Assembly: GCA_041060555.1 (NCBI GenBank) | Contig: JBEUDS010000020.1 | Direction: 5' to 3' (one strand) | From: CAUJIW01 sp963205175 | Lineage (GTDB): Bacteria; Pseudomonadota; Alphaproteobacteria; Sphingomonadales; Sphingomonadaceae | Length of the DNA: 64,000 nt | Part shown: piece by piece, positions 17,475 through 26,123 of the stretch | How the letters are laid out: the number at the start of each line of letters is the position of its first letter | Numbering within the stretch: the first letter of the stretch is position 1 | Program-made: the position numbers and the translations under genes | Notes under the pieces: model-generated | Database searches by the model: none | The model's input: only the letters and a program-made list of their open reading frames with translations | What the model was told of the DNA's origin: nothing

Positions 17475-18488
17475 ATGGCGACCATCGACGCCCATTATTT
17501 CCGGGTCTGCACCCTGGGCGCCGAGCGTGCCGGACACAACCGCGCCGCCCTGCTGGCCACCGCCAACCTGGTCGAGGCCGACATCAGCCGCCCCGGCTGG
17601 CGGGGCAGCGTCGAGGCGATGACCATACTGGTGCGCGCCATCTGGGCCGCACTCGACGACGAACACATGGGCTGCACCGACACACCGGTACGCCCCGGCG
17701 CCTTCGCGCTGATGACGGAGCTTGCCTTGACCCAGCCGACGGTGCAGGCGGCGCTCGCCAAGGGGATGGCGTTTTACGCGCTGCTGACCGAGGCCATCAC
17801 CACGCGCCTGGACATCAAGGGCGACCATGCTGTCATTACCGTGCGCTTCCGTCAGCCCGAGCTGGATGCCGAGCACTATTTCAGCCAGTTCTGGCTGATC
17901 ATCTGGCACCGTTTCGCCTGCTGGCTGGCGGGCGAGACCGTGCCGCTGCTGCGCGCCGAGTTTCCCTATGCGCGCCCCATCGGCTACTTCGAGGAGTTCA
18001 AGTATCTGTTCCCCGGCAAGTTGCGCTTCGGCGCCAGCGAACACCGGCTGGTACTGGAACGCGCGTCCCTGGCCGGGCCGGTGAGACGCGGTGAGTCCGA
18101 ACGGGCGGCGATGGTGGCCCGCGCACCGCTGGATTTCATGACCATTCCGGCCAGCGATCACAGCGTCTCCCGCCAGGTGCGGCAGTTGCTGCGGCCTCGC
18201 GATGCCGCTGGCGGCTTTATCAAGCCATCGCTCGACACCATGGCCGCGGCGCTGGGGCTGACCCCGGTCACGCTGGCCCGGCGGCTGCGCGAGGAAGGCA
18301 CCAGCCTGTCACAACTGGCGGAAAATCAGCGCCGGGACATGGCGATCCGCCGGCTCGCCGAGGGTCGCTCGACCGTGGAGACGATCGCCGCCGAGCTCGG
18401 CTACGCCGAGGCCCGCTCCTTCACCCGCGCCTTCCGCGCCTGGACCGGCCAGAGCCCGTTGCGCTACCGGCGTGGGCAGCGCGACTAG
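17475..18488 (+). CDS. AraC-family regulator (OruR/ArgR-like N-domain)
   Basis: A 337-residue regulator. The N-terminal two thirds match the arabinose-binding-like domain of OruR/GbdR-type AraC proteins (AALLATANLVEADISRPGWRGSVEAM; HYFSQFWLIIWHRFACWLAG). The last about 90 residues form the double HTH: DTMAAALGLTPVTLARRLREEGTSL and VETIAAELGYAEARSFTRAFRAWTG. It is transcribed away from the dehydratase-like operon across a 127-nt gap, so it is the likely activator of that operon. It converges on the thiolase gene at 18518. Confidence 0.87.
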   Translation: MATIDAHYFRVCTLGAERAGHNRAALLATANLVEADISRPGWRGSVEAMTILVRAIWAALDDEHMGCTDTPVRPGAFALMTELALTQPTVQAALAKGMAFYALLTEAITTRLDIKGDHAVITVRFRQPELDAEHYFSQFWLIIWHRFACWLAGETVPLLRAEFPYARPIGYFEEFKYLFPGKLRFGASEHRLVLERASLAGPVRRGESERAAMVARAPLDFMTIPASDHSVSRQVRQLLRPRDAAGGFIKPSLDTMAAALGLTPVTLARRLREEGTSLSQLAENQRRDMAIRRLAEGRSTVETIAAELGYAEARSFTRAFRAWTGQSPLRYRRGQRD

Positions 18489-18517
18489 CCGGCGCTCCAG
18501 GCGTCGGACGGTGTGGC

Positions 18518-19681
18518 TTACAGCGTCTCGATGATGGTCACGTTGGCGACACCGCCGCCCTCGCACATGGTCTGCAGGCCATAGCGCAAGCCGCGCGCCC
18601 GCAGCGCATGGACCAGCGTCGCCATCAGCTTGGTGCCGGACGCGCCGAGCGGATGGCCGAGCGCGATGGCGCCGCCGTTGACGTTGAGCTTGGCATGATC
18701 GGCGCCGGTGTGGCGCAGCCAGGCCATCGGCACCGGCGCGAAGGCCTCGTTCACCTCGTAGAGGTCGATGTCGCCGATCTTCATGCCGGCGCGCTGCAGC
18801 GCCCGGTCGGTGGCGAACAACGGCTCCTCCAGCATGATCACCGGATCACCGGCGGTAACCGTCAGATTATGGATGCGCGCCAGCGGCGTCAGGTTGTGCG
18901 CCTTCAGCGCGCGCTCGGAGACAATCAGCGCCGCCGACGAACCATCGCAAATCTGGCTGGACGTCGCCGCCGTGATGACGCCGCCTTCGGCCAGCAGCTT
19001 GACGCCGGCCATGGACTCAGGACTTGCGTCGTAGCGGATACCCTCGTCCTTGACGTGCAGTTCCTTGCTGCCATCCGGCAGCGTGATCTCGACTGGCACA
19101 ATTTCCTTGTCGAACGCGCCAGCCTGCGTGGCCGCTGCCGCCCGTTTGTGACTTTCCAGCCCGAAGGCGTCGAGGTCCGCGCGGCTCAGGCCCCACTTCT
19201 TGGCGATCATCTCGGCGCCGGCGAACTGGCTGAATCCCTTAACGCTGAAGCGATCCTTGATCGCCTGGCTGTTGGCGTCGAAGCCCTGCTCGCGCATGGC
19301 TGAAAGCCCCATCGGCACCCGGCTCATGCTCTCGACGCCGGCCGCGATGACGACATCCTGGGCACCCGACATCACGGCCTGGGCGGCAAAATGCACCGCC
19401 TGCTGCGACGAGCCGCACTGACGATCAATGGACACCGCCGGCACGCTGGTCGGCAGTTTCGAGGCCAGCACGCAATTGCGCCCGATGTGCAGCGCCTGCT
19501 CGCCGGCCTGGCCGACGCAGCCCATGATCACATCCTCGATCGCGGCCGGATCGATGCCGGTGCGATCGACGATCGCATTGAGGCTGACGGCGCCAAGATC
19601 GGCCGGATGAATGCCCGACAGCCGCCCGTTGCGCCGGCCACCGGCCGTGCGCAGCGCATCAACAATATAAGCTTCCGCCAT
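18518..19681 (-). CDS. Thiolase (acetyl-CoA acyltransferase)
   Basis: A 387-residue thiolase with all catalytic elements: nucleophile Cys in DRQCGSSQQAVHFAAQ (near residue 88), His in GGAIALGHPLGASG and the second Cys in TMCEGGGVANV near the C-terminus. It should cleave or form a beta-ketoacyl-CoA in the cytoplasm. Length and the MAEAYIVDALRT start are typical. An AGAGAG-type ribosome site precedes it. It heads or follows a minus-strand catabolic series running from 23119 down to 18518 (dehydrogenase pair, flavoprotein, thiolase). Confidence 0.93.
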   Translation of the reverse strand: MAEAYIVDALRTAGGRRNGRLSGIHPADLGAVSLNAIVDRTGIDPAAIEDVIMGCVGQAGEQALHIGRNCVLASKLPTSVPAVSIDRQCGSSQQAVHFAAQAVMSGAQDVVIAAGVESMSRVPMGLSAMREQGFDANSQAIKDRFSVKGFSQFAGAEMIAKKWGLSRADLDAFGLESHKRAAAATQAGAFDKEIVPVEITLPDGSKELHVKDEGIRYDASPESMAGVKLLAEGGVITAATSSQICDGSSAALIVSERALKAHNLTPLARIHNLTVTAGDPVIMLEEPLFATDRALQRAGMKIGDIDLYEVNEAFAPVPMAWLRHTGADHAKLNVNGGAIALGHPLGASGTKLMATLVHALRARGLRYGLQTMCEGGGVANVTIIETL

Positions 19682-19734
19682 TTGTATCTCTCCAGAACTG
19701 AATAGGTGTCGTTAAAACAGGATCAACAGTAGGC

Positions 19735-20712
19735 TCAGAGCAACATGCCGGCAAGCCGGCCGCGAATAATCGCTTCCGCGTCCGCCATGATACGGTCCAT
19801 CAGCTCACGCACGGTGGGAATGTCATGGATCAGGCCCTGCACCATGCCGGCCCAGAAAATGCCACGGCTCATGTCACCGGTTTCCAGCAGCTCCCGACCG
19901 GCCGCACCTGCCACCAGTTCAGCGACTTCGGCAAAAGTCGCGCCCGGCTGCGACAGCCTGCGCACCACTTCATCCGATACCGCGCTCTTGCCAACACGCG
20001 CGGTATTCTTGAGGTTGCGGAAGATCAGGTTGGTGCCGCGCTCGTCATTGGCGATATAGGCCTGCTTGACGTTGGGATGGATTGGCGCTTCCACGGTGGC
20101 GCAGAAGCGCGTGCCCATGTTGATGCCGTCCGCCCCCAGCGACAGCGCCGCCACCAGACCGCGCCCGTCGCCGAAGCCACCGGACGCCAGCATCGGGATT
20201 TTCACCTTGTCCGCGGCAGCTGGGATCAGGATCAGGCCCGGAATGTCGTCCTCGCCCGGATGGCCCGCACATTCGAAACCGTCGATGGAAATGGCATCAA
20301 CGCCCTTGCGCTCGGCCGAGACCGCATGGCGAACCGCCGTGCATTTGTGAATGATCTTGACGCCGGCAGGCTTCAGGATCGCCCACACATCGGCGACCGC
20401 CTGGGTGCCGGCGGTCTCGACAACGGTGATGCCGCTGTCGATGATCGCCTGGGCATAAGCCGCATAGTCGGGCGGGTTGATGGTCGGAAACACCGTCATG
20501 TTGACGCCGAACGGCTTGTCGGTCATCGCCCGACAGCGCGCGATTTCCGCTTTCAGCGCGTCGGGTGTCGGCTGGGTCAAGGCAGTGAGAATGCCAAGGC
20601 CGCCGGCGTTCGACACCGCGGCGGCGAGCTCGGCCCGCCCCACGCCCTGCATGCCACCCTGGACAATAGGCCGCTCGATGCCGAGCAGCTCGGTGATGCG
20701 TGTCTTGATCAC
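19735..20712 (-). CDS. Nitronate monooxygenase-type FMN flavoprotein (second copy)
   Basis: A 325-residue FMN TIM-barrel protein. It has the family start RITELLGIERPIVQGGMQGVGRAELAAAVSNAGGLGIL, the catalytic-region GFECAGHPGEDD containing the His of classical enzymes, and LASGGFGDGRGLVAALSLGADGINMGTRF for phosphate binding. It is only distantly like the copy at 14869. Similar genes accompany steroid- and terpenoid-degradation clusters, where related flavoproteins are proposed as enoyl reductases. The start is GTG with GGAAGGA upstream. The upstream neighbour, 110 nt away, is an acyl-CoA dehydrogenase. Confidence 0.85.
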   Translation of the reverse strand: MIKTRITELLGIERPIVQGGMQGVGRAELAAAVSNAGGLGILTALTQPTPDALKAEIARCRAMTDKPFGVNMTVFPTINPPDYAAYAQAIIDSGITVVETAGTQAVADVWAILKPAGVKIIHKCTAVRHAVSAERKGVDAISIDGFECAGHPGEDDIPGLILIPAAADKVKIPMLASGGFGDGRGLVAALSLGADGINMGTRFCATVEAPIHPNVKQAYIANDERGTNLIFRNLKNTARVGKSAVSDEVVRRLSQPGATFAEVAELVAGAAGRELLETGDMSRGIFWAGMVQGLIHDIPTVRELMDRIMADAEAIIRGRLAGMLL

Positions 20713-20822
20713 AGTCCGATTATCCTTCCATCCCCAAGGCCGCCACCCGGATTCCCCCGGGCAGCGGCTGATGCGTTATCATTCCGCAAAAGGCCCACCG
20801 GCGCGCCGGCAAGCATCCGGCC

Positions 20823-22028
20823 TCAGGCCGGGATCTGGTTGAACGGCACACCCTTGTCGGGGCGATAATCCTGCGGCAGGCCGAGGATCTTCTCCGCAAT
20901 GGTGTTGAGCAGCATCTCGTCCGCGCCACCAGCGATGCGGCCGGTGGGCGCGTTGATCCAGCTCGCCGTCCAGTCTTCCTTGACGAAGGCATGAGGGTCG
21001 AAGTGCAGGCCGAGATTACCCTGCAGATCGATCGCCATTTCCGACAATTTCTGCCGGCTGCGCACGGCGACCAGCTTGTTGAGCGAGCCTTCCGCCCCCG
21101 GCTCCATGCCGGCCTGCATCATTTTCATCGCCCGCGTGGTGATCGACTCCAACCCTGCGCGCATCGCATAGTTGCGCGCGATCGTCGAACGGATACGCGC
21201 ATCCTCCAGCGCCGGTCGGCCGTTGAGGCTGCAGGTGCGCGCCAGATCGACGAACAGGTCGAGCGGCGGGCCGAAGCCGGCACTGTCCGTCGCCACGTAG
21301 CGCTCGATCATCAGGGTCGCCATGGCCACCGCGAAGCCGCCGCCCACAGGGCTCATGCGCTGGGCATCCGTCAGCTTGACGTCATCGAAGAACACCTCGT
21401 TGACGTGGCTGTCGCCGCCGGCAAGCTTGATCGGCCGCACCGTCACCCCCGGCGCGCGCATATCGACCCAGAAATAGGTCAGGCCCTTGTGCTTGGGCAC
21501 GGTGGGATCGGTACGGGCGACGATCACGCCATAGTCGGAGTATTGCGCCCAGCTGGTCCAAACCTTCTGGCCATTGAGTTTCCAGCCGTTGCCATCCTGC
21601 TCCGCCCGCGTGCGCAGGCCGGCAAGGTCGGACCCGCCGGCGGGTTCGGAAAACAGCTGACACCAGATTTCCTCGCCCTTCAGCGCAGCGATCACCCGCT
21701 CGCGCATCCACGCCTTGTCCTCGCAGAAGCGGATCAGGATCGGCACCGGCATCCCCAGCGAGATACCGAAATAGACGCTCGGCATCCCGAAGCTCATCTC
21801 CTCGGTGTCGAACGTCACTTTCTCCAGATGCGACAGCCCCTGCCCTCCGACCGCGGTCGGCCAGTTGATGCCGGCATAGCCGGCATCGAACTTGGCACGC
21901 TGGTAACGCCGCGCCAGCGCCAGATCCTCGACCTCGGAAAGGCCCCGCCGGGCGTCCCGCCCATAGATCGGCGCCATTGACTGAAGCCAGGCGCGTGCCT
22001 TGGCCCGATAGGTGTCCACGTCGCTCAT
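20823..22028 (-). CDS. Acyl-CoA dehydrogenase, large partner of a heteromeric pair
   Basis: A 401-residue acyl-CoA dehydrogenase with complete three-domain layout: N-terminal helices, a beta domain with WCQLFSEPAGGSDLAGLRT (FAD/substrate loop, near residue 123) and WTSWAQYSDYGVIVART, then the C-terminal helical domain ending GGADEMLLNTIAEKILGLPQDYR. Its ATG overlaps the TGA of the upstream partner at 22025 as ATGA. Tightly coupled full-length/short pairs are the hallmark of alpha2beta2 dehydrogenases such as ChsE1-ChsE2 and FadE28-FadE29 acting on bulky acyl-CoAs. It probably desaturates a branched or cyclic acyl-CoA. Confidence 0.92.
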   Translation of the reverse strand: MSDVDTYRAKARAWLQSMAPIYGRDARRGLSEVEDLALARRYQRAKFDAGYAGINWPTAVGGQGLSHLEKVTFDTEEMSFGMPSVYFGISLGMPVPILIRFCEDKAWMRERVIAALKGEEIWCQLFSEPAGGSDLAGLRTRAEQDGNGWKLNGQKVWTSWAQYSDYGVIVARTDPTVPKHKGLTYFWVDMRAPGVTVRPIKLAGGDSHVNEVFFDDVKLTDAQRMSPVGGGFAVAMATLMIERYVATDSAGFGPPLDLFVDLARTCSLNGRPALEDARIRSTIARNYAMRAGLESITTRAMKMMQAGMEPGAEGSLNKLVAVRSRQKLSEMAIDLQGNLGLHFDPHAFVKEDWTASWINAPTGRIAGGADEMLLNTIAEKILGLPQDYRPDKGVPFNQIPA

Positions 22029-23119
22029 GCCGCCACTCCCGTCAGCTCGCTGACCAGCAGGTCTTCCCAGAAGAACATGTTGCCCTGTTCGATCGCCAGA
22101 CTGCGCGCCCGGCGCATGTGGAGATGCAGACCGGCTTCCCAGGTCACGCCAATACCACCGTGAATCTGCACGGTGTCGCGCGCGGTCGTATCATAGGCTT
22201 CCGTCGCCGACAGCCGTGCCGCGGCGGCGGCCTTCAGGAAGTCGGGCGAGCCGTCGGATGCCGCGGCATGGATGCAGTTGGCTCGGGCAAGCTCGACCAA
22301 GCCGTAGAGTTCAGCTATCCGGTGCTTCACCGACTGAAAACCGCCGATCGGCTGGCCGAACGCCTTGCGGGTGTTGGCATAGTCACGGGCAATGAACAGC
22401 AGCGCTTCCGCGCCGCCGGTCTGCTCGTGTGCCGTCACCACCGCCATGCGGGCAAGGATGGTCTGCGCCAGGCTGAGCGCCGGCGCGCCGTCAACCAGCA
22501 GCGTCGCCGGCACCTGATCGAACCCGAGGTCGGCATAGAGTCGGCTGTTGTCGAAGCTGTCGATCGCCGTGCGTTTGGCCGCCGTCAAATCAGCCAGCAC
22601 CAGCGCCGGCTGGCCAGCATGGTTCGCCCACACCAGCGCGACATCCGCCCGCAGACCCGCGACCACACCCGGCTTGCCGCCAGTGAGCACACCGTTGGCG
22701 AAACGGGCCTCAGGCAAGGAGGGCAGCGGCGCGTTGCCCTCCGCGAAAGCGACGGTCGCCAGCTTCTCGCCACTCGCCAAGGCAGGCAACAGCGACGCCT
22801 TGAGATCATCGCCACCGGCCGCGAGCACCGCCTGGGCAGCGCCATCACCCACGGTCAGAAACGGGGCGCCGGCGGTCGCGGCGCCACAGGCCTGCGCCAC
22901 CAGCCCGAGCTCGACGAGGCCAAGCCCCAGCCCGCCATAGGCTTCCGGCAAGGCCAGGGCGGTCCAGCCCTGCTCGACCGCGGTTTTCCAGAATATATCG
23001 TCCCAGGCGCCTTGCTGCTCCAGCAGTTTCAGCAGCCGGTCCTTGTCCATCCGGGCGTCCAGCACGCGGCGGGACTCGGTGGCAATCGCTTGTTGGCCGT
23101 CATCATACAGGATTGACAT
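22025..23119 (-). CDS. Acyl-CoA dehydrogenase, small partner of the pair
   Basis: A 364-residue acyl-CoA-dehydrogenase homologue. The C-terminal helical domain is well kept (DYANTRKAFGQPIGGFQSVKHRIAELY; DTVQIHGGIGVTWEAGLHLHMRRAR), whereas the middle domain lacks the canonical SEPxxGSD loop and reads KLATVAFAEGNAPLPS. This is typical of the partner subunit that contributes FAD-binding residues. It is the first gene of its transcription unit, with a GAGGGAGAG ribosome site. A 16-bp AT-rich near-palindrome (23151-23166) lies 32 nt upstream of the start. Confidence 0.9.
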   Translation of the reverse strand: MSILYDDGQQAIATESRRVLDARMDKDRLLKLLEQQGAWDDIFWKTAVEQGWTALALPEAYGGLGLGLVELGLVAQACGAATAGAPFLTVGDGAAQAVLAAGGDDLKASLLPALASGEKLATVAFAEGNAPLPSLPEARFANGVLTGGKPGVVAGLRADVALVWANHAGQPALVLADLTAAKRTAIDSFDNSRLYADLGFDQVPATLLVDGAPALSLAQTILARMAVVTAHEQTGGAEALLFIARDYANTRKAFGQPIGGFQSVKHRIAELYGLVELARANCIHAAASDGSPDFLKAAAAARLSATEAYDTTARDTVQIHGGIGVTWEAGLHLHMRRARSLAIEQGNMFFWEDLLVSELTGVAA

Positions 23120-23150
23120 CAGTCGAATCTCTCCCTCAATTAAGAGCGCA

Positions 23151-23166
23151 AGTTATATAACTAAGT
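23151..23166 (-). promoter_or_regulatory. Motif A, copy 1 (AGTTATATAACTAAGT)
   Basis: AT-rich site 32 nt upstream of the dehydrogenase-pair operon. It contains the perfect 12-bp palindrome AGTTATATAACT. Read on the minus strand, TTGATC and TAACTT with a 17-nt spacer overlap it, so it would sit within the core promoter. It is one of six near-identical copies in the window. Confidence 0.7.
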
Positions 23167-23264
23167 AATATTGATCAAGCGCAACCCGCCGCCTGATCGC
23201 CATGAAACGCCCGGGGAGACGGTCCGTGTTATCAGGCCGCAGAACTGACCTTCCCCCGCCGCCA

Positions 23265-24878
23265 TCAACGCGGCGGAATGAGCCCCTGCGCGACAAGCAT
23301 ATGACGCAATTCCGCCTTTTGCACCTTGCCACTGGGCGTTCGCGGAAACCCTGTCACGATCATCAGGTGCTCAGGCGTCTTCTGGCGGGCGACACCGCGT
23401 GCCCGGAACGCCGCGCTGATCGCCTCCAGAGTCACCGTCTGCCCGTCCTCCACGATGACCACAGCGCCGACCACCTCGCCCAGGCGTTTGTCGGGCACGC
23501 CGATCGCCGCCACTTCGCGAACCGCCGGCAGATCGAGCAACAGCTCCTCGACCTCACGGGAAGAGATGTTCTCGCCACCACGAATGATAATGTCCTTCTT
23601 GCGATCGGTGATGGCGAGGAAGCCGTCGGCGTCGATTCGACCGATGTCGCCCGTCAGGAACCAACCGCCGGGCAGAAAGGCCGCGGCATTGAGCGCGCTG
23701 TCGGTATAACCCAGGAAGCGTTCCGGCCCGCGCACGGCGATCTCGCCCTCGGCGCCGGCCGGCACGTCGGTGCCGTCGTCATCGACCAGTCGCACCTCGA
23801 CCCCGGGATTGGGCCGGCCGTCCGTGTTAAGCCGTTTTTGCAGCGGATCCTCGGGCAGGCACTGCGAGACCGTCGGCATTTCCGTCGAGCCATAGCAGCG
23901 GCAGCAGCGGATGCCCGCGGCCTCGCTCGCCGCCACCAGCGCCGGCGGCACGGTGGTTGCGCCAATCAGGAACTGCTGCAGGCTGGAAAGGTCATGGCCA
24001 TCGCGTGCGGCGGCCTCCAGCATCCCGGCAAGGTGGAACGGTGTGCCCGACGTCTGGGTGACGCGGAAGCGTGCCACCAGTTCGGCCGCCGCCGCTGCTT
24101 CAAAACTCTCCATCAGCACCATCGGCCGGCCGAGCAGGGCATGCCCGAGAATGGCGAGCGTACCGGCGATATGGCCAGACGGCCACGGCGCCAGCCAGCT
24201 CTCGTCCGCCGGCCGGTCACGGCGCCCGATCTCCAGCTCGGCAACCAGCGATTGGGCGGAGTGGCGCACGCCCTTGGGGGCGGCGGTGGTGCCGGAGGTG
24301 TAAAGCAGCAGCGCCACGGCTTCGGGATCGACAGTGACGTCAGGGCATTGACCCATCGGCAGAGCGTCGTAGGCAACCGCGCCCGGCGGTATGTCCCGGC
24401 CGATGACAATCCGGTGACGCAACGCCGGCAAATCCGGCAACCGGGCAAGACGATCAGCATAGTCAATGTTGCGCCAGCGGTCGGGCGTCACCAGCAACGC
24501 CGCGCCACTGTCGGCAAGGATATGGGCCAGTTCGTGCGGTCCGTAGATATGCACGATCGGCAGCACCGTGCAGCCGAGGGCTGCCGCCGCCTGGAAGATG
24601 ATCGCGTTCTCAAGGCTGTTGGGCAGTTGCATGGCAATGGTCTCACCCGGCATGACACCCAGCGCACGAAAGGCGCCGGCCAGCCGGCGACCGGCGGCGT
24701 GGATGTCACCAAGCGTTGCCTGGCGCGCACCCTCGCCACCATGGACATGAAGCAGCGCGTCAGGATGGCGTCTCGCGGCCTCGGTCATCGCCACGCCCAT
24801 CGCGCGCGGCGCCCCGATGCCGATTCGCGCCCACGCGGCGTGCAGTGTCGTCGGCATATCGGCCGAGTTCATGGTCAT
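23265..24878 (-). CDS. AMP-forming acyl-CoA ligase (cyclohexanecarboxylate-CoA-ligase-like)
   Basis: A 537-residue ANL-superfamily ligase with every core motif: LLLYTSGTTAAPKGVRHS (A3), CYGSTEMP (A5), FLTGDIGRIDADGF (A7), DRKKDIIIRGGENIS (A8) and PRTPSGKVQK with the catalytic Lys (A10). It activates a carboxylic acid to its CoA thioester using ATP. By eye it resembles AliA/FadD3-like enzymes for medium or alicyclic acids more than long-chain FadD. GGGGAGG precedes the ATG. It is divergent from the second dehydrogenase pair at 24968, across only 89 nt, suggesting a shared promoter region. Confidence 0.92.
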   Translation of the reverse strand: MTMNSADMPTTLHAAWARIGIGAPRAMGVAMTEAARRHPDALLHVHGGEGARQATLGDIHAAGRRLAGAFRALGVMPGETIAMQLPNSLENAIIFQAAAALGCTVLPIVHIYGPHELAHILADSGAALLVTPDRWRNIDYADRLARLPDLPALRHRIVIGRDIPPGAVAYDALPMGQCPDVTVDPEAVALLLYTSGTTAAPKGVRHSAQSLVAELEIGRRDRPADESWLAPWPSGHIAGTLAILGHALLGRPMVLMESFEAAAAAELVARFRVTQTSGTPFHLAGMLEAAARDGHDLSSLQQFLIGATTVPPALVAASEAAGIRCCRCYGSTEMPTVSQCLPEDPLQKRLNTDGRPNPGVEVRLVDDDGTDVPAGAEGEIAVRGPERFLGYTDSALNAAAFLPGGWFLTGDIGRIDADGFLAITDRKKDIIIRGGENISSREVEELLLDLPAVREVAAIGVPDKRLGEVVGAVVIVEDGQTVTLEAISAAFRARGVARQKTPEHLMIVTGFPRTPSGKVQKAELRHMLVAQGLIPPR

Positions 24879-24967
24879 GTTTCCTCCCCGTCGCGGCGTT
24901 ACCCGCCTGTTCGCGCGCGAGGATGGATTTCTTTTTTCCCACTCGTCAATCCTGGAGTTTCGTGCTG

Positions 24968-26119
24968 ATGGACTGCAACTTCTCGCCGGAAGAGCAGCAA
25001 TTCCGTGCCCAATGTCGTGACTGGCTGTACGCCAACGTGCCGTCGGAAAAGCGCCCGCTCAACGCCATTGAAGCAATTGATTTCGACAAGGCATGGCAGC
25101 GTCGCCTGTTCGACGCCGGCTGGGCCGGTATCAACTGGCCGGCTGAATATGGCGGGCGGGGACTGTCCATTGTCCAGCAGGTGATCTGGCTTGAGGAATA
25201 TGCGCATGCGCACGCGCCGTGGATCGGCGCCAATTTCGTCGGCATCAACCACGGCGGCCCGACGCTGATCCTGAACGCCAGCGAGGAGCAGAAAGCCTGG
25301 CACCTGCCGCGCATCCTCAAGGGCGAGGCAATCTGGTGCCAGGGCTTCTCGGAACCCGGGGCCGGCTCCGACCTTGCCGGCATCAAGACACATGCGCGCG
25401 TCGATGGTGACGAACTGGTCATCAATGGCTCGAAGATCTGGACCAGCTTCGCTCACGTCGCCGACTGGCAGGAACTGGTGGTGCGAACCGAAGAAGGCTC
25501 GCAACGCCACAAGGGGCTGTCGTGGGTGATCTGCGACATGCACGCGCCGGGTATCACGGTACGGCCGATTGCCAAGATGTCGGGCCAGGTGGAATTCGCG
25601 CAGGTCTTCTATGACGACGTGCGCATCCCTCTCGCCAATGTGGTGGGCGGCCTCGGCAACGGCTGGAAGGTGGCGATGTCGACGCTGAGCTTCGAGCGCG
25701 GCACCGGCTTCATTGCCGACCAGGTCAAGCAGTCGCAGGAAGTCAGCGAACTGATCGAGCGGGCGCGGGCCACTGGCATGATCCGCGATGATCGCATCGC
25801 CGAGCAGCTCGCCCAGATGCGCGCCGAAGTCGCCGCGCTGCAAGCGATGACCTATCGCAATATTTCCGAAGTCGCGCGCACGGGGCAGCCCGGCGCCGAG
25901 GCTTCGGTCATCCGCCTCTTCTCCGCCGAACTCGGGCAACGCATCGAACGCATGGCTGTCCTGCTGCTGGGCGAGGCGATGCTCGACTTCCGCTACGGTG
26001 ACGACAATGCGGTCGCCGACTATCTGCGCGGATTCGCGGCGACCATCGCCGGCGGCAGCAGCCAGATCCAGCGAGACATTATTGGCGAGCGTCTGCTCGG
26101 CCTGCCCAAATCGAGGTGA
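24968..26119 (+). CDS. Acyl-CoA dehydrogenase, large partner of a second pair
   Basis: A 383-residue full-length acyl-CoA dehydrogenase. It carries WCQGFSEPGAGSDLAGIKTHA (FAD loop), KIWTSFAHVADWQELVVRT, and the C-terminal GGSSQIQRDIIGERLLGLPKSR typical of FadE-type enzymes. The start at 24968 gives MDCNFSPEEQQFRAQCRDWLYANV, the usual first helix; an open frame upstream to 24716 overlaps the divergent ligase and is rejected. A shorter dehydrogenase follows after 4 nt, so this is the second heteromeric pair in the window. Confidence 0.93.
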   Translation: MDCNFSPEEQQFRAQCRDWLYANVPSEKRPLNAIEAIDFDKAWQRRLFDAGWAGINWPAEYGGRGLSIVQQVIWLEEYAHAHAPWIGANFVGINHGGPTLILNASEEQKAWHLPRILKGEAIWCQGFSEPGAGSDLAGIKTHARVDGDELVINGSKIWTSFAHVADWQELVVRTEEGSQRHKGLSWVICDMHAPGITVRPIAKMSGQVEFAQVFYDDVRIPLANVVGGLGNGWKVAMSTLSFERGTGFIADQVKQSQEVSELIERARATGMIRDDRIAEQLAQMRAEVAALQAMTYRNISEVARTGQPGAEASVIRLFSAELGQRIERMAVLLLGEAMLDFRYGDDNAVADYLRGFAATIAGGSSQIQRDIIGERLLGLPKSR

Positions 26120-26123
26120 TATC

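Noticed and set aside
23202..24968. A 588-codon plus-strand frame opposite the acyl-CoA ligase
   Set aside because: The sense gene has all ANL motifs; the antisense product is low-complexity His/Arg/Gln-rich with no domain.
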